Positions 34,593-42,242 of a DNA stretch of 64,000 nt are shown one piece after another (position 1 is the first letter of the stretch; each line of letters opens with the position of its first letter). Location of the stretch: assembly GCA_965216205.1 (NCBI GenBank), contig OZ244139.1:4278001-4342000 (forward strand), given 5' to 3'. A program made the position numbers and the translations under genes. Origin of the DNA: CADEDH01 sp965216205. Its GTDB lineage: Bacteria > Actinomycetota > Acidimicrobiia > Acidimicrobiales > SZUA-35. The notes beneath the pieces are model-generated. The model ran no database searches and was not told the DNA's origin. It saw only the letters and a program-made list of their open reading frames with translations.

Positions 34593-35234
34593 TCACCGGG
34601 TGAGGGCGAGGTCGATGGCGCAGGCGTCGTCGAGACACAGCTCCCCGCCCGCCAGTCGACGCTGGGTGAGCCGCACGAACCGGTCCCGGTTCGCGTCGGC
34701 CACCTCGGCAGCGTCGCCGGTGAGCGCCGCCACCACCTCGTCGATGATCGCCGCTGCTTTGGCGTCGACGAGGTCGGGGAGGTTGTCGGCCAGCGGGTGG
34801 GGAATCGGGACGAGCGGCAACCCGGGGGCGCCGAGCACCTGGGCCTCGGCTCTCCCGAGCGGGCCGAACTCGTCGCTGCAGATCACCACGGTCGGCACGC
34901 CGGCGTGCTCCAGTTCAACGGAGTCGTGGACACTCCACGACGTGCAGCTACCTCAATCGGCGATGGCGAGCACCACCGCGTCGACCGTTCGGAGACGGTT
35001 CATCACCTCTGGCGGTGACGGCGACGTGGCGATCTTCTTCTCGGTCACCACGTCGATGCCGGGGTGTCGACGGCCGAGCTCGGCGCCGACCTCGGCGAGG
35101 AGCCGACCGGCGTTCGCCTTCTGGTTGTCGAGCAGGGCGACGGTCTTCCCGTCGAGGTCGGGCTTCCGAGCGGCGAGTGGCTCCTCCGCTGTCCTCGACG
35201 GCGCCGCTGGGGCATAGAACTGCAGCGAGGCCAT
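34593..35234 (-). CDS. UGSC-type selenoprotein, copy 1 (UGA at 34953-34955 read as Sec)
   Basis: From ATG 35234, 93 residues precede an in-frame TGA at 34955-34953, and the frame then stays open for 119 more codons to 34593. Across the TGA it reads VLAIAD-U-GSCTS, then VHDSVELEHAGVP. The same block, HUGSCTS...RDGIEAARRGIP, is found at the second locus, also with TGA. So the stop is best explained as selenocysteine at residue 94, in a U-x-x-C pair with Cys97. A 7-bp perfect stem with a 5-nt loop begins 11 nt after the TGA (34923-34941), the place of a bacterial SECIS. Standard callers would split the gene. Function unknown; a thiol/selenol redox role is likely. Confidence 0.85.
34923..34941 (-). 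promoter_or_regulatory. SECIS-like hairpin after the UGA of selenoprotein copy 1
   Basis: GTCGTGG (34941-34935) pairs perfectly with CCACGAC (34929-34923) around the loop AGTGT. An A-T pair can extend it to 8 bp. The loop starts 18 nt after the UGA and carries a guanine, as SelB-binding hairpins do. The stem is also coding sequence. Confidence 0.65.
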
Positions 35235-35235
35235 A

Positions 35236-35286
35236 CCCGACGCTACCCACGCCCGCACGCCGGTGCCAGACACATCGTGCGGGGGT
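35236..35286 (-). repeat. 51-bp promoter/hairpin block upstream of selenoprotein copy 1
   Basis: This block is repeated with one mismatch at 43854-43904, upstream of ridA. On the transcribed strand it contains a hairpin formed by CCCGCACG and its complement around a 16-nt loop, followed by the -10 hexamer TAGCGT at 35240-35245, 5 nt before the ATG. So it carries the promoter itself. The second divergent copy group at 35378-35435 shares the core GTGTCTGRCACCGGYGTGCG. Confidence 0.8.
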
Positions 35287-35377
35287 TCGGCCACTGCCGC
35301 CAGCACAGGGCTGATCGTGCTTGCAGAGCGACGGTGATCCACAGTGCCGAAACGCTCGGGGCTGCAGCCCGGGATCA

Positions 35378-35435
35378 GCGCGCACGATGTGTCTGACACC
35401 GGTGTGCGCGCACGACGTGTCTGACACCGGTGTGC
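35378..35435 (+). repeat. Two tandem copies of the GTGTCTGACACC palindromic element
   Basis: The first copy is at 35378-35410 and the second at 35407-35435, both on the opposite strand to 35236-35286 relative to their nearest gene. Each contains GTGTCTGACAC, a perfect palindrome around a central T, flanked by GCGCAC and GTGCGC arms. They lie 27-90 bp upstream of the -10 of the hydratase gene, a place where an activator or repressor would bind. Confidence 0.75.
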
Positions 35436-35461
35436 TGATGTGCAGCCGCGGTCGCATCGCC

Positions 35462-35467
35462 TACGGT
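35462..35467 (+). promoter_or_regulatory. -10 hexamer TACGGT of the hydratase/P450 operon
   Basis: Seven nucleotides before the ATG at 35475. Confidence 0.6.
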
Positions 35468-35474
35468 TTGGGTC

Positions 35475-36296
35475 ATGACCGGTTCGCTGACCGAGGCGAA
35501 GATCGAGGATGAGGCGGGACTGCTCGACGAGGCGGAGCGAACGGCCACCCAGATCCGGCAGACCACGTCGGTCCATCCGGCGATGACGATCGACGACGCC
35601 TACCGGGTCCAGGCGGCGTGGCTGGAGCGCAAGCTCGACCGGGGTGAGGAGCTCGTCGGCCACAAGATCGGGCTCACGTCCCGGGCCATGCAACGGTCGA
35701 TGAACATCACCACCCCCGACTCCGGCTTCCTGACCGAGCAGATGGTGTTCGCTCCCGGCAGCACCCTCGACGCCGGCGCGTTCTGCGACCCGAAGCTCGA
35801 GGTCGAGCTGGCGTTCGTGCTGGCGACCGACCTGGCCGGTGCCGACCTCGACGTCGACGACGTGCTCGACGCCACCGACCGCGTCACGCCCGCGATCGAG
35901 CTGATCGCCGCCCGCAGCCATCGGGTCGATCCCGACACCGGCCGCACGAGGACCGTGGTCGACACGATCGCCGACAACGCCGCCGACGCCGGGATCGTCT
36001 GCGGGGGCTCCCCGGTGGCACCCCGCGAGGTCGACCTCCGCTGGGTGGGCGCTCTCGCCTATCGGAACGGGTCGCTCGAGGAGACCGGTCTCGCGGCCGG
36101 GGTGCTCGACCATCCGGCCCGCGGCATCGCCTGGCTGGCCAAGCGGTACCACGAGCAGGGTCTCACCCTCGAGGCGGGCCAGACGATCCTCGCCGGCTCG
36201 TTCACCCGCCCGATCGACATCGCCCCCGGCGATGAGTTCCGCTTCGACTACGGCCCGCTCGGCTCGTTCGAGCTCGCGTTCAAGGATCCGTCATGA
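35475..36296 (+). CDS. 2-keto-4-pentenoate hydratase-like protein (FAH superfamily)
   Basis: 273 residues. The family adds water to 2-oxo-alkenoates from aromatic meta-cleavage or decarboxylates oxaloacetate-like acids, with a divalent metal. VGHKIGLTSRAMQRSM, followed by DSGFLTEQM and KLEVELAFVLATDLAG (metal glutamates), is the hallmark of the HpaH/MhpD group. ITPAIELIAARS and the C-terminal LAGSFTRPIDIAPGDEF complete the active site. It overlaps the P450 gene by ATGA. Transcription is divergent from the selenoprotein cassette across a repeat-bearing interval. Confidence 0.85.
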   Translation: MTGSLTEAKIEDEAGLLDEAERTATQIRQTTSVHPAMTIDDAYRVQAAWLERKLDRGEELVGHKIGLTSRAMQRSMNITTPDSGFLTEQMVFAPGSTLDAGAFCDPKLEVELAFVLATDLAGADLDVDDVLDATDRVTPAIELIAARSHRVDPDTGRTRTVVDTIADNAADAGIVCGGSPVAPREVDLRWVGALAYRNGSLEETGLAAGVLDHPARGIAWLAKRYHEQGLTLEAGQTILAGSFTRPIDIAPGDEFRFDYGPLGSFELAFKDPS

Positions 36297-37582
36297 CCGA
36301 AACCCACGGCGGCGCCTACCACCAGGAACGGCTCGACCCGCCCCCGCCGCCGGCGGGCTGCCCGATGCATCGCGAGTGGAGCCCGCTCGACGACGACTAC
36401 CTCGCCGACCCGTATCCGATCGCGGCCGACCTCGCCGCCGAGCACCCCGTGTTCTACGCCGAGCAGCTCGGCTACCTCGTGGTGACCGACATGCACCAGA
36501 TCGAGGCGATCTTCACCGACCACGAGACCTTCGCCTCGGTCAACGTGCAGGATCCCGTGTTCCCCCTCGCCCCCGAGGCCCAAGAGATCCTCGCCGCCCC
36601 CGACTACGACCCGGTGGCGGTCATGTCGAACCGCCCGGAGCCCGACCACGGCAAGATCCGGGTCCACACCCGGCAGGGGTTCTCCAACAAGCGGATCAAG
36701 ACACTCGAGCCCTACATCCGGCGCCGCACCCACGAGCTGATCGACGAGATGGAGGCCGCCGGACCGCCAGTCGAGCTGGTCGAGGCGCTGGCGTTCCCCC
36801 TCCCGGGCGAGACCGTGTTCCGCTTCATCGGCTTCCCCGAGGGCGACGACGAGATGCTGAAGAGCTGGTGCGGTGACCGCAAGGCCTTCTCGTGGGGCAA
36901 GACCACCCCCGATCAGCAAGCCGAGATCGCCAACCAGATGGTCGCCTACTGGCGGTACTGCCGGGAGTTCACCGCGTCGAAGCGGGACGACCGGGGCGAC
37001 GACCTGGCCTCCGAGCTGATCGACGCCCACGAGGCCAACCCCGACGACATGTCCTATCGGGAGGTCGAGTCGGTGATCTACGGCTTGTCGTTCGCCGGCC
37101 ACGAGGCCGTCACGTCGCTGATCTGCAACACCCTCCAGTGCCTGCTCCCCCGGCGCGAGGTGTGGGCCGAGATCTGCGCCGACCCGGGTTTGATCCCGAA
37201 CGCGATCGAGGAGGTCCTCCGATTCAACTCCAGCCAGGTGTCGTGGCGGCGGCTGACCACCAGGGACACCACGGTCGGCGGGATCGACGTGCCGGCCGGC
37301 ACTGCGATCTTCCTCAACTTCGCGTCGGCCAACCGGCAGGCCGACCTGTTCGACGACCCCGACACCTTCGACATCCACCGGCCGAACGCCAACCGCCACA
37401 TCTCCTTCGGCAAAGGCGTGCACTACTGCCTCGGGGCGAAGTTCGCCAAGTTCGAGACCCAGCTCGTCACCGAGATCCTGGCCGAGCGGCTCCCCACGCT
37501 CCGGCTCGCCACCGACGAGCCCCTCCCCTACTTCCCCAACATCACGTTCCGAGGCCCCACCGAGTTCCCCGTGAGCTGGTAG
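36293..37582 (+). CDS. Cytochrome P450
   Basis: 429 residues, soluble bacterial type. The heme segment FGKGVHYCLGAKFAKFE carries the thiolate cysteine near residue 380. The K-helix is EEVLRFNSSQVSWRR. The I-helix segment LSFAGHEAVTSL has Gly-His-Glu-Ala where most P450s have Gly-x-Asp/Glu-Thr: the conserved threonine is replaced by valine, which usually alters oxygen activation. It is translationally coupled to the hydratase, so a hydroxylated or ring-opened acid may be shared. Redox partners are not encoded nearby. Confidence 0.9.
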   Translation: MTETHGGAYHQERLDPPPPPAGCPMHREWSPLDDDYLADPYPIAADLAAEHPVFYAEQLGYLVVTDMHQIEAIFTDHETFASVNVQDPVFPLAPEAQEILAAPDYDPVAVMSNRPEPDHGKIRVHTRQGFSNKRIKTLEPYIRRRTHELIDEMEAAGPPVELVEALAFPLPGETVFRFIGFPEGDDEMLKSWCGDRKAFSWGKTTPDQQAEIANQMVAYWRYCREFTASKRDDRGDDLASELIDAHEANPDDMSYREVESVIYGLSFAGHEAVTSLICNTLQCLLPRREVWAEICADPGLIPNAIEEVLRFNSSQVSWRRLTTRDTTVGGIDVPAGTAIFLNFASANRQADLFDDPDTFDIHRPNANRHISFGKGVHYCLGAKFAKFETQLVTEILAERLPTLRLATDEPLPYFPNITFRGPTEFPVSW

Positions 37583-37587
37583 GCCCC

Positions 37588-37593
37588 TAAGCT
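37588..37593 (+). promoter_or_regulatory. -10 hexamer TAAGCT of the VOC gene
   Basis: Eight nucleotides before the ATG at 37602; it directly follows the P450 stop. Confidence 0.5.
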
Positions 37594-37601
37594 GGGCCCT
37601 G

Positions 37602-38117
37602 ATGGCCACGCTCGGCATGCGACACGCGGTGCTCTGGGTCACCGACCCGGAGGCCTCGGCATCGTTCTACGAGGCGGCGCTCGGGCTCGAGGTGGTCCAC
37701 CGACGGGGCGAGGCCCTGTTCCTGTCGTCGCCGGTCTCGGCCACCGATCACGATCTCGGCCTGTTCCCAGCCGAGCAGGCACCCGACGGCAGCCCCGATG
37801 CGCGTCGCGACCGCCAACTCGGCCTCTACCACATCGCGTGGGAGGTGCCGACGCTGGGCGAGCTCGTCGACGTTCGCGACCGGCTCACCGAGCTCGGCGC
37901 CCTCGTCGGGGAGAACAACCACGGGATGAGCCGCAGCCTCTACGCCAAGGACCCGGACGGGATCGAGCTCGAGGTCATGTGGGAGGTCCCCCTGGAGCTC
38001 TACGACGAGGACGACCCGTCGAACGTACCGCTCGACCTCGAGGCCGACATCGCACGGTGGGGGGCCGATCGCCCCGGGCGAGGCGTGCCGGCGGCGGCGC
38101 CAGCTCAGACCAACTGA
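37602..38117 (+). CDS. VOC-family protein (extradiol dioxygenase/glyoxalase fold)
   Basis: 171 residues with two VOC modules. MRHAVLWVTDPEASASFYEA gives the first metal histidine, LGLYHIAWEVP the second and DPDGIELEVMWEVP the glutamate, so a complete 2-His-1-carboxylate site is present. The style resembles CatE-like catechol-2,3-dioxygenases, but it is shorter than true ring-cleaving enzymes. The last 30 residues are Pro/Ala rich. Its 3' end overlaps the AraC gene by 13 bp on the opposite strand. Confidence 0.8.
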   Translation: MATLGMRHAVLWVTDPEASASFYEAALGLEVVHRRGEALFLSSPVSATDHDLGLFPAEQAPDGSPDARRDRQLGLYHIAWEVPTLGELVDVRDRLTELGALVGENNHGMSRSLYAKDPDGIELEVMWEVPLELYDEDDPSNVPLDLEADIARWGADRPGRGVPAAAPAQTN

Positions 38118-38932
38118 TCGCGGAACTCGTGGGGCGTGATCCCCGTCATCCTGGCGAAGAACTTCGTGAAGTTCGTCGCTTCGGAGAAGCCGAGTGAGCG
38201 GCCGATCTCGGCGATCGAGGCATCGTCGACCGCCAGGCACCGCTTCGCCTCCAGCACCACTCGCCGATCGATCACGTCCTTCGGGGTGAGGTCGAGGGCG
38301 CTCGCCGCCTGCCGAGCGAGCGTCTTGGTCGACGTGTCGAGGTCGTCTGCGTAGTCGGCCACGTTGCGGGACTGCCAGAACCGTCGCTCAAGGTCGGCCA
38401 GGAACGCGTCCAGGAGCTCCGAGCGTGGCGGTCGGGCGGCCGCCGCGATCCTCGCCAGGTGTCGCAGCAGCAGACCGGCGGCGGCCACCATGATGTCGTC
38501 GTCGTGGTCGGTCCGGCCCTGCTCGGCCACGAGGTCGGCGGTGACCGAGCGAACGAGGGCCGCGATCGGACCGACCGGAACCGACGGCAGGGGACGCCAC
38601 GGCTGGAACAATCCGTCTGGGCAGGCCGACCGGTCCACCACGATCACGTCGGCCTCGTAGGTCTGGCCCGGTGGGAAGCGATGCACCTGACCCGGCTGGA
38701 CGTGCACGACCGACTCGACGCCGACCGTCACCGTCTCGAAGTCGACGCAGTGCTCTCCCGATCCCCCCATCGGCACGATCAGCAGGTGGCCCATCGATCG
38801 CTCGGCCGCCCCGTTGGAGGCCCGCCCCATCACATCGGCCGACGTGATCAGCACGGGCGGCCTCGGCGGCTCCAGGGTCGCGGTGCCCCCGGGGTTGCGA
38901 CTGGGTCGGCTCGTTCCGCTCGGTCGGTTCAT
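38105..38932 (-). CDS. AraC-family transcriptional regulator
   Basis: 275 residues. The C-terminal 100 residues hold two helix-turn-helix units: DLDTSTKTLARQAASALDLT and then SIAEIGRSLGFSEATNFTKF, ending FARMTGITPHEFRDQL, the AraC signature. The N-terminal half is a cupin-like sensor (VHVQPGQVHRFPPGQ). It likely controls a local catabolic gene. The nearest candidates are the hydratase/P450/VOC genes, with which it is convergent. Confidence 0.9.
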   Translation of the reverse strand: MNRPSGTSRPSRNPGGTATLEPPRPPVLITSADVMGRASNGAAERSMGHLLIVPMGGSGEHCVDFETVTVGVESVVHVQPGQVHRFPPGQTYEADVIVVDRSACPDGLFQPWRPLPSVPVGPIAALVRSVTADLVAEQGRTDHDDDIMVAAAGLLLRHLARIAAAARPPRSELLDAFLADLERRFWQSRNVADYADDLDTSTKTLARQAASALDLTPKDVIDRRVVLEAKRCLAVDDASIAEIGRSLGFSEATNFTKFFARMTGITPHEFRDQLV

Positions 38933-39032
38933 CGACGACTCGCCCTTGATCGATGCCCCGCACCCAGCCTAGCCACCCGACTGCGGAAGGGGGGTCGAGT
39001 CGTCGTTCGTGTGCAGCGATTCGAGCCCGGCC

Positions 39033-39038
39033 TACGGT
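39033..39038 (+). promoter_or_regulatory. -10 hexamer TACGGT of the TIGR03086-type gene
   Basis: Seven nucleotides before the ATG at 39046. Confidence 0.6.
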
Positions 39039-39045
39039 TGAACCC

Positions 39046-39606
39046 ATGAGCGAGAACCTCCGCACCTACACACAGGCATTGTTCGGCTTCGACGCGACGG
39101 TGAGACGGACCCCGACCGATCGTTGGAGCGCCCAGTCACCGTGTGCGGAGTGGAAGGCGGTCGACGTCTTGGCCCACACGATCGGGATGAACGAGATGAT
39201 CGCGGGGTTCACCAACGGCGTCGACGCCAGCGCACCGGGGCACGACGTACCCGACGATCCGGCCGCGGCGTGGGACGAGTCGTTCGACACGATGCTCGAT
39301 GCCCTCGACACGAAGGGTGCGCTCCAGTCGGTGGCCAGGACACCGTGGGGTGAGATGCCGGTCGACAAGTTCCTCGGGTTTGCCTGGGTCGACCCGGTGA
39401 TCCACACGTGGGACCTCGCCGTCGCCACCGGCCAGGACGTCGTGCTCGACGGTCGTCTCGTGGCTCGGGCCACCACCCAGATGGAGCGGGCCGGCGACTC
39501 CCTCCGGGGCGAGCGCACGTTCGGCCCCGCGGTCGACGCACCGGCTGGCGCCGACCCGATCACCCGCCTGATCGCCATCACCGGCCGGGATCCTTCGGGC
39601 GCTTGA
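39046..39606 (+). CDS. TIGR03086-type metal-binding protein (DinB/mycothiol maleylpyruvate isomerase fold)
   Basis: 186 residues. SPCAEWKAVDVLAHTIGMNE carries the first histidine of the metal site (the C-x-x-W-x-x-x-x-x-x-x-H pattern of the family), and VDPVIHTWDLAVATGQD carries the H-x-W-D-L segment. Members use mycothiol as cofactor or are of unknown role. The start is leaderless. It ends 99 bp before the second selenoprotein gene. Confidence 0.8.
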   Translation: MSENLRTYTQALFGFDATVRRTPTDRWSAQSPCAEWKAVDVLAHTIGMNEMIAGFTNGVDASAPGHDVPDDPAAAWDESFDTMLDALDTKGALQSVARTPWGEMPVDKFLGFAWVDPVIHTWDLAVATGQDVVLDGRLVARATTQMERAGDSLRGERTFGPAVDAPAGADPITRLIAITGRDPSGA

Positions 39607-39705
39607 ACCGGTTCGTCCCCCGGTGGGACGATGGCGGGACAGGCTCCGCTGTGGCCGATCCGAGGGACGGCCGGGGAGCCCGGAGACCACGAGGGGATTG
39701 ACCAC

Positions 39706-40227
39706 ATGGAGTTTCTCGATCCGAGGGCCGAGCCGCTGGCGGCACCGGAGCCCTACGACCTGTCACGCCAGCTCGAGCCGGGCACCACGATCGCCCTCCT
39801 CGCCAACGGCTTCCCCGATTCGGTGTCGTTCCTCCAGCACGTCGAGGCGGCGCTGAGCGACGCCTTCGAGGGCTTGACGTTCGCCCATTTCGACAAGGGC
39901 AATGCCTCGGTCGTCGTCAGCGACGAGATGCTGGCCGCGATCGAGGCCGACTGCCAGGCGGTGATCGCCGCCTACGGCCATTGAGGCAGCTGCACGTCCG
40001 GCACCGTGCGTGACGGCATCGAAGCAGCCCGCCGAGGCATCCCCGCGGTCTCCCTCGTGACCGAGAAGTTCTGGCCGCAGGGCGATTTCGTGGCCATGTC
40101 GGAAGGCATGACCGACATCCCCCGGGTGCAGCTGCCCCACCCCGTCGCAGGGTCGGGCAACGAAGCCATGGCGAAGGTGGCGATCGAGGTCCGCGACCAG
40201 ATCGTCCGGGCCCTCGAGGGCCGATGA
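39706..40227 (+). CDS. UGSC-type selenoprotein, copy 2 (UGA at 39982-39984 read as Sec)
   Basis: From ATG 39706 (GAGGGG 9 nt upstream) there are 92 residues, then TGA at 39982-39984, then an open frame to 40227; total 173 residues with Sec at 93. The junction reads AAYGH-U-GSCTS, then VRDGIEAARRGIP, which matches the copy at 34593-35234 on both sides of the UGA. The U-x-x-C pair (Sec93, Cys96) suggests thiol-selenol redox chemistry. A hairpin with a perfect 5-bp GCACG/CGTGC stem starts 7 nt after the UGA. The last codons overlap the partner gene by ATGA, which also argues that translation passes the UGA. Conventional annotation would give two short hypotheticals. Confidence 0.85.
39991..40010 (+). 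promoter_or_regulatory. SECIS-like hairpin after the UGA of selenoprotein copy 2
   Basis: GCACG (39992-39996) pairs with CGTGC (40005-40009) around the 8-nt loop TCCGGCAC; a U-G pair can extend the stem. The loop begins 12 nt after the UGA and holds a GG. It is weaker than the hairpin of copy 1. Confidence 0.5.
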
Positions 40228-41345
40228 CGGCCATCGACGCGCCGGTCACCGCGACCGGCACACTCGAAGCGACCGACGAGGCGGCGGCCGTCGAACGACT
40301 GCACGCACTCGGCTGCACCGACGGCCTCCCGGTGATCGTGCCCACCGCCGAGCGGGTCGACCGGATGGTGCTCGCCACCGGCCTCGACCGGGGTGACGTG
40401 CTCGGCGTGATGGGTCCGCTGATGGGGGCGGCCACCGTGGAGAAGGTGGCGACCGCGGCGGTGATGGCCGGCTGCCTGCCCGACCACGTGCCGGTGGTGG
40501 TGGCGGCGATCCGGGCGATGTGCCAGCCGGAGTTCGACCTCCGGGAGATGCAGGCCACCACCCACTGCACGGCGCCGCTGCTGATCGTCAACGGCCCGGC
40601 CCGCCATGCCTGCGGCGGGATCGCCAGCGGGTTCGGGGCGATGGGGCCCGGCCACCGGGCCAACGCGTCGATCGGGCGGGCGGTCCGCCTCGCGATGATC
40701 AACATCGGCGGCGCCCGGCCCGGCGAGTCAGACATGGCCCTCCACGGCCATCCGGGGAAGTTCACGTACTGCATCGCCGAGGACGAGGAGAACTCGCCGT
40801 TCCCACCGCTGCACACCGCGCTCGGCTACGACGCCGAGCAGAGCGTGTGCACCGTGGTGGGGGCCGAGGCGCCCCACTCGGCGTTCTTCGTGGGCGATGC
40901 CGACGAGCCCGAGCGCTCGGCCGAGGAGCTCCTCGGGATCATCGCGTCGATGGTGGCCGCCCCCGGCACCAACAACCTCGCCCTCGGCGGTGGCGGCTCG
41001 GTGATCGTGGTCATGAACCCCGATCACACCGCCGTCCTGGCTGCGGTGGGCTACGACCGGGCCAAGATCCAGGAGCGCCTCGCCGAGCTGGCGGTGCTCC
41101 CCCTGGAGATCGCGCAGAAGCTCCACCCGAAGACGTTCGCCACGGCCAAGGGCAGCCACGTCAGCGCCATTCGAGACCCGTCGAAGGTGCTGCTCGTGCA
41201 GGCCGGCGGCACGGGCCTCTACTCGATGGTGATGCCCACCTGGTGCGCGGGGGCCCACCGCAACACCGCGGTCCACGCCGAGATCGAGCTGGATCAGGCC
41301 TGCGAGGTGCCCTGGGCGACGGAGCTGCCGGGGGACCGAACGTGA
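40224..41345 (+). CDS. UGSC-cassette partner protein, copy 2
   Basis: 373 residues, function unknown, paralogue of 33495-34565 (shared motifs given there). It starts inside the stop of the selenoprotein gene (ATGA). Conserved features are LGCTDGLPVIVPTAERVD, the VMAGC and TTHC cysteines, LLIVNGP, GHRANASIGRAVRLAMINIG and VVGAEAPHS. The glycine-rich LALGGGGSVIVVMNPDH near residue 255 could be a nucleotide- or flavin-contact loop, but no standard motif fits. No membrane helix. Its GTGA overlap with the LLM gene extends the operon to three genes. Confidence 0.75.
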   Translation: MTAIDAPVTATGTLEATDEAAAVERLHALGCTDGLPVIVPTAERVDRMVLATGLDRGDVLGVMGPLMGAATVEKVATAAVMAGCLPDHVPVVVAAIRAMCQPEFDLREMQATTHCTAPLLIVNGPARHACGGIASGFGAMGPGHRANASIGRAVRLAMINIGGARPGESDMALHGHPGKFTYCIAEDEENSPFPPLHTALGYDAEQSVCTVVGAEAPHSAFFVGDADEPERSAEELLGIIASMVAAPGTNNLALGGGGSVIVVMNPDHTAVLAAVGYDRAKIQERLAELAVLPLEIAQKLHPKTFATAKGSHVSAIRDPSKVLLVQAGGTGLYSMVMPTWCAGAHRNTAVHAEIELDQACEVPWATELPGDRT

Positions 41346-42226
41346 AGGTCGGGCTGTTCCTCGGCGCCTTCTACCCCCACGTCACCCCGGACTACCTGGC
41401 AGCGGCAGCCCGCGGGGCCGAGGCCCGGGGCTTCCACTCGGTGTGGGTCGGCGAGCACGTCGTGCTGTTCGACCAGTACGCGAAGACCTATCCCTACGCC
41501 GAGGACGGGTCGTTCCCGGTCAGCGGCGAGGCGGGCATGACCGAGCCGTTCACCACGCTGGCCTGGTTGGCCGGTCAGACCTCGACGATCCGCATCGGGA
41601 CCGGCGTGACCCTGGTCCCCCAGAGGAATCCGCTCTACACGGCCAAGTCGGTGGCCAACGTCGACTGGCTGTCGGGGGGCCGGTTCGACTTCGGGATCGG
41701 CGTGGGATGGCAGCGCGAGGAGTACGAGGCGCTCGGGGTGCCGTGGGAGCGGCGGGGCGCCCGATGCGACGAGTACATCGAGCTGATGCGGTCGCTGTGG
41801 ACCGATTCGGTATCGACCCACGAGGGCGAGTTCTGGACGCTGCCCGAGTCGCGGGCGTTCCCCAAGCCGGTCCAGTCGCCGCACCCGCCGATCCACGTCG
41901 GCGGCGAAGGACCGGCGGCCCGGCGGCGAGTGGCCCGGCTCGGGGCCGAGTGGCTGCCGTTCAACATGAGCCCACCCTCGCTGGCGGCGGGGCGGGCGGC
42001 GCTGGCCCAGGAGCTGGACGACGCCGGCGGCAACGGCGACCGGAACATCGACGACGTCTGGATCACGGTCAGCCCGAACCGGGAGTCGGCGACGCCCGAC
42101 CTGGCGCCGGCATTCGCCGACGCCGGCGCCGATCAGCTCCTGGTCCACCTCCGACGCCGGGTCGGGCTCGACGACCTCGACGCCGCGCTCGACGAGCTCG
42201 CAGCCGCCTACGGGGTCGCCGCCTGA
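41342..42226 (+). CDS. LLM-class F420-dependent oxidoreductase
   Basis: 294 residues from GTG 41342, overlapping the partner-gene stop by 4 bp. The bacterial-luciferase-like barrel shows GFHSVWVGEHVVLF, TSTIRIGTGVTLVPQRNP, LSGGRFDFGIGVGWQREEY and HPPIHVGGEGP, which are typical of the TIGR03619-type F420 enzymes of actinobacteria. It would oxidise or reduce a small organic substrate with F420. As third gene of the selenoprotein operon it may act in the same pathway. Confidence 0.85.
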   Translation: MKVGLFLGAFYPHVTPDYLAAAARGAEARGFHSVWVGEHVVLFDQYAKTYPYAEDGSFPVSGEAGMTEPFTTLAWLAGQTSTIRIGTGVTLVPQRNPLYTAKSVANVDWLSGGRFDFGIGVGWQREEYEALGVPWERRGARCDEYIELMRSLWTDSVSTHEGEFWTLPESRAFPKPVQSPHPPIHVGGEGPAARRRVARLGAEWLPFNMSPPSLAAGRAALAQELDDAGGNGDRNIDDVWITVSPNRESATPDLAPAFADAGADQLLVHLRRRVGLDDLDAALDELAAAYGVAA

Positions 42227-42242
42227 GTCCTCTTCACGTCGT

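Noticed and set aside
35236..35474. tRNA or small RNA gene in the interval between the selenoprotein and hydratase genes
   Set aside because: The palindromes do not form a cloverleaf. They are explained by the repeat element and the two promoters.
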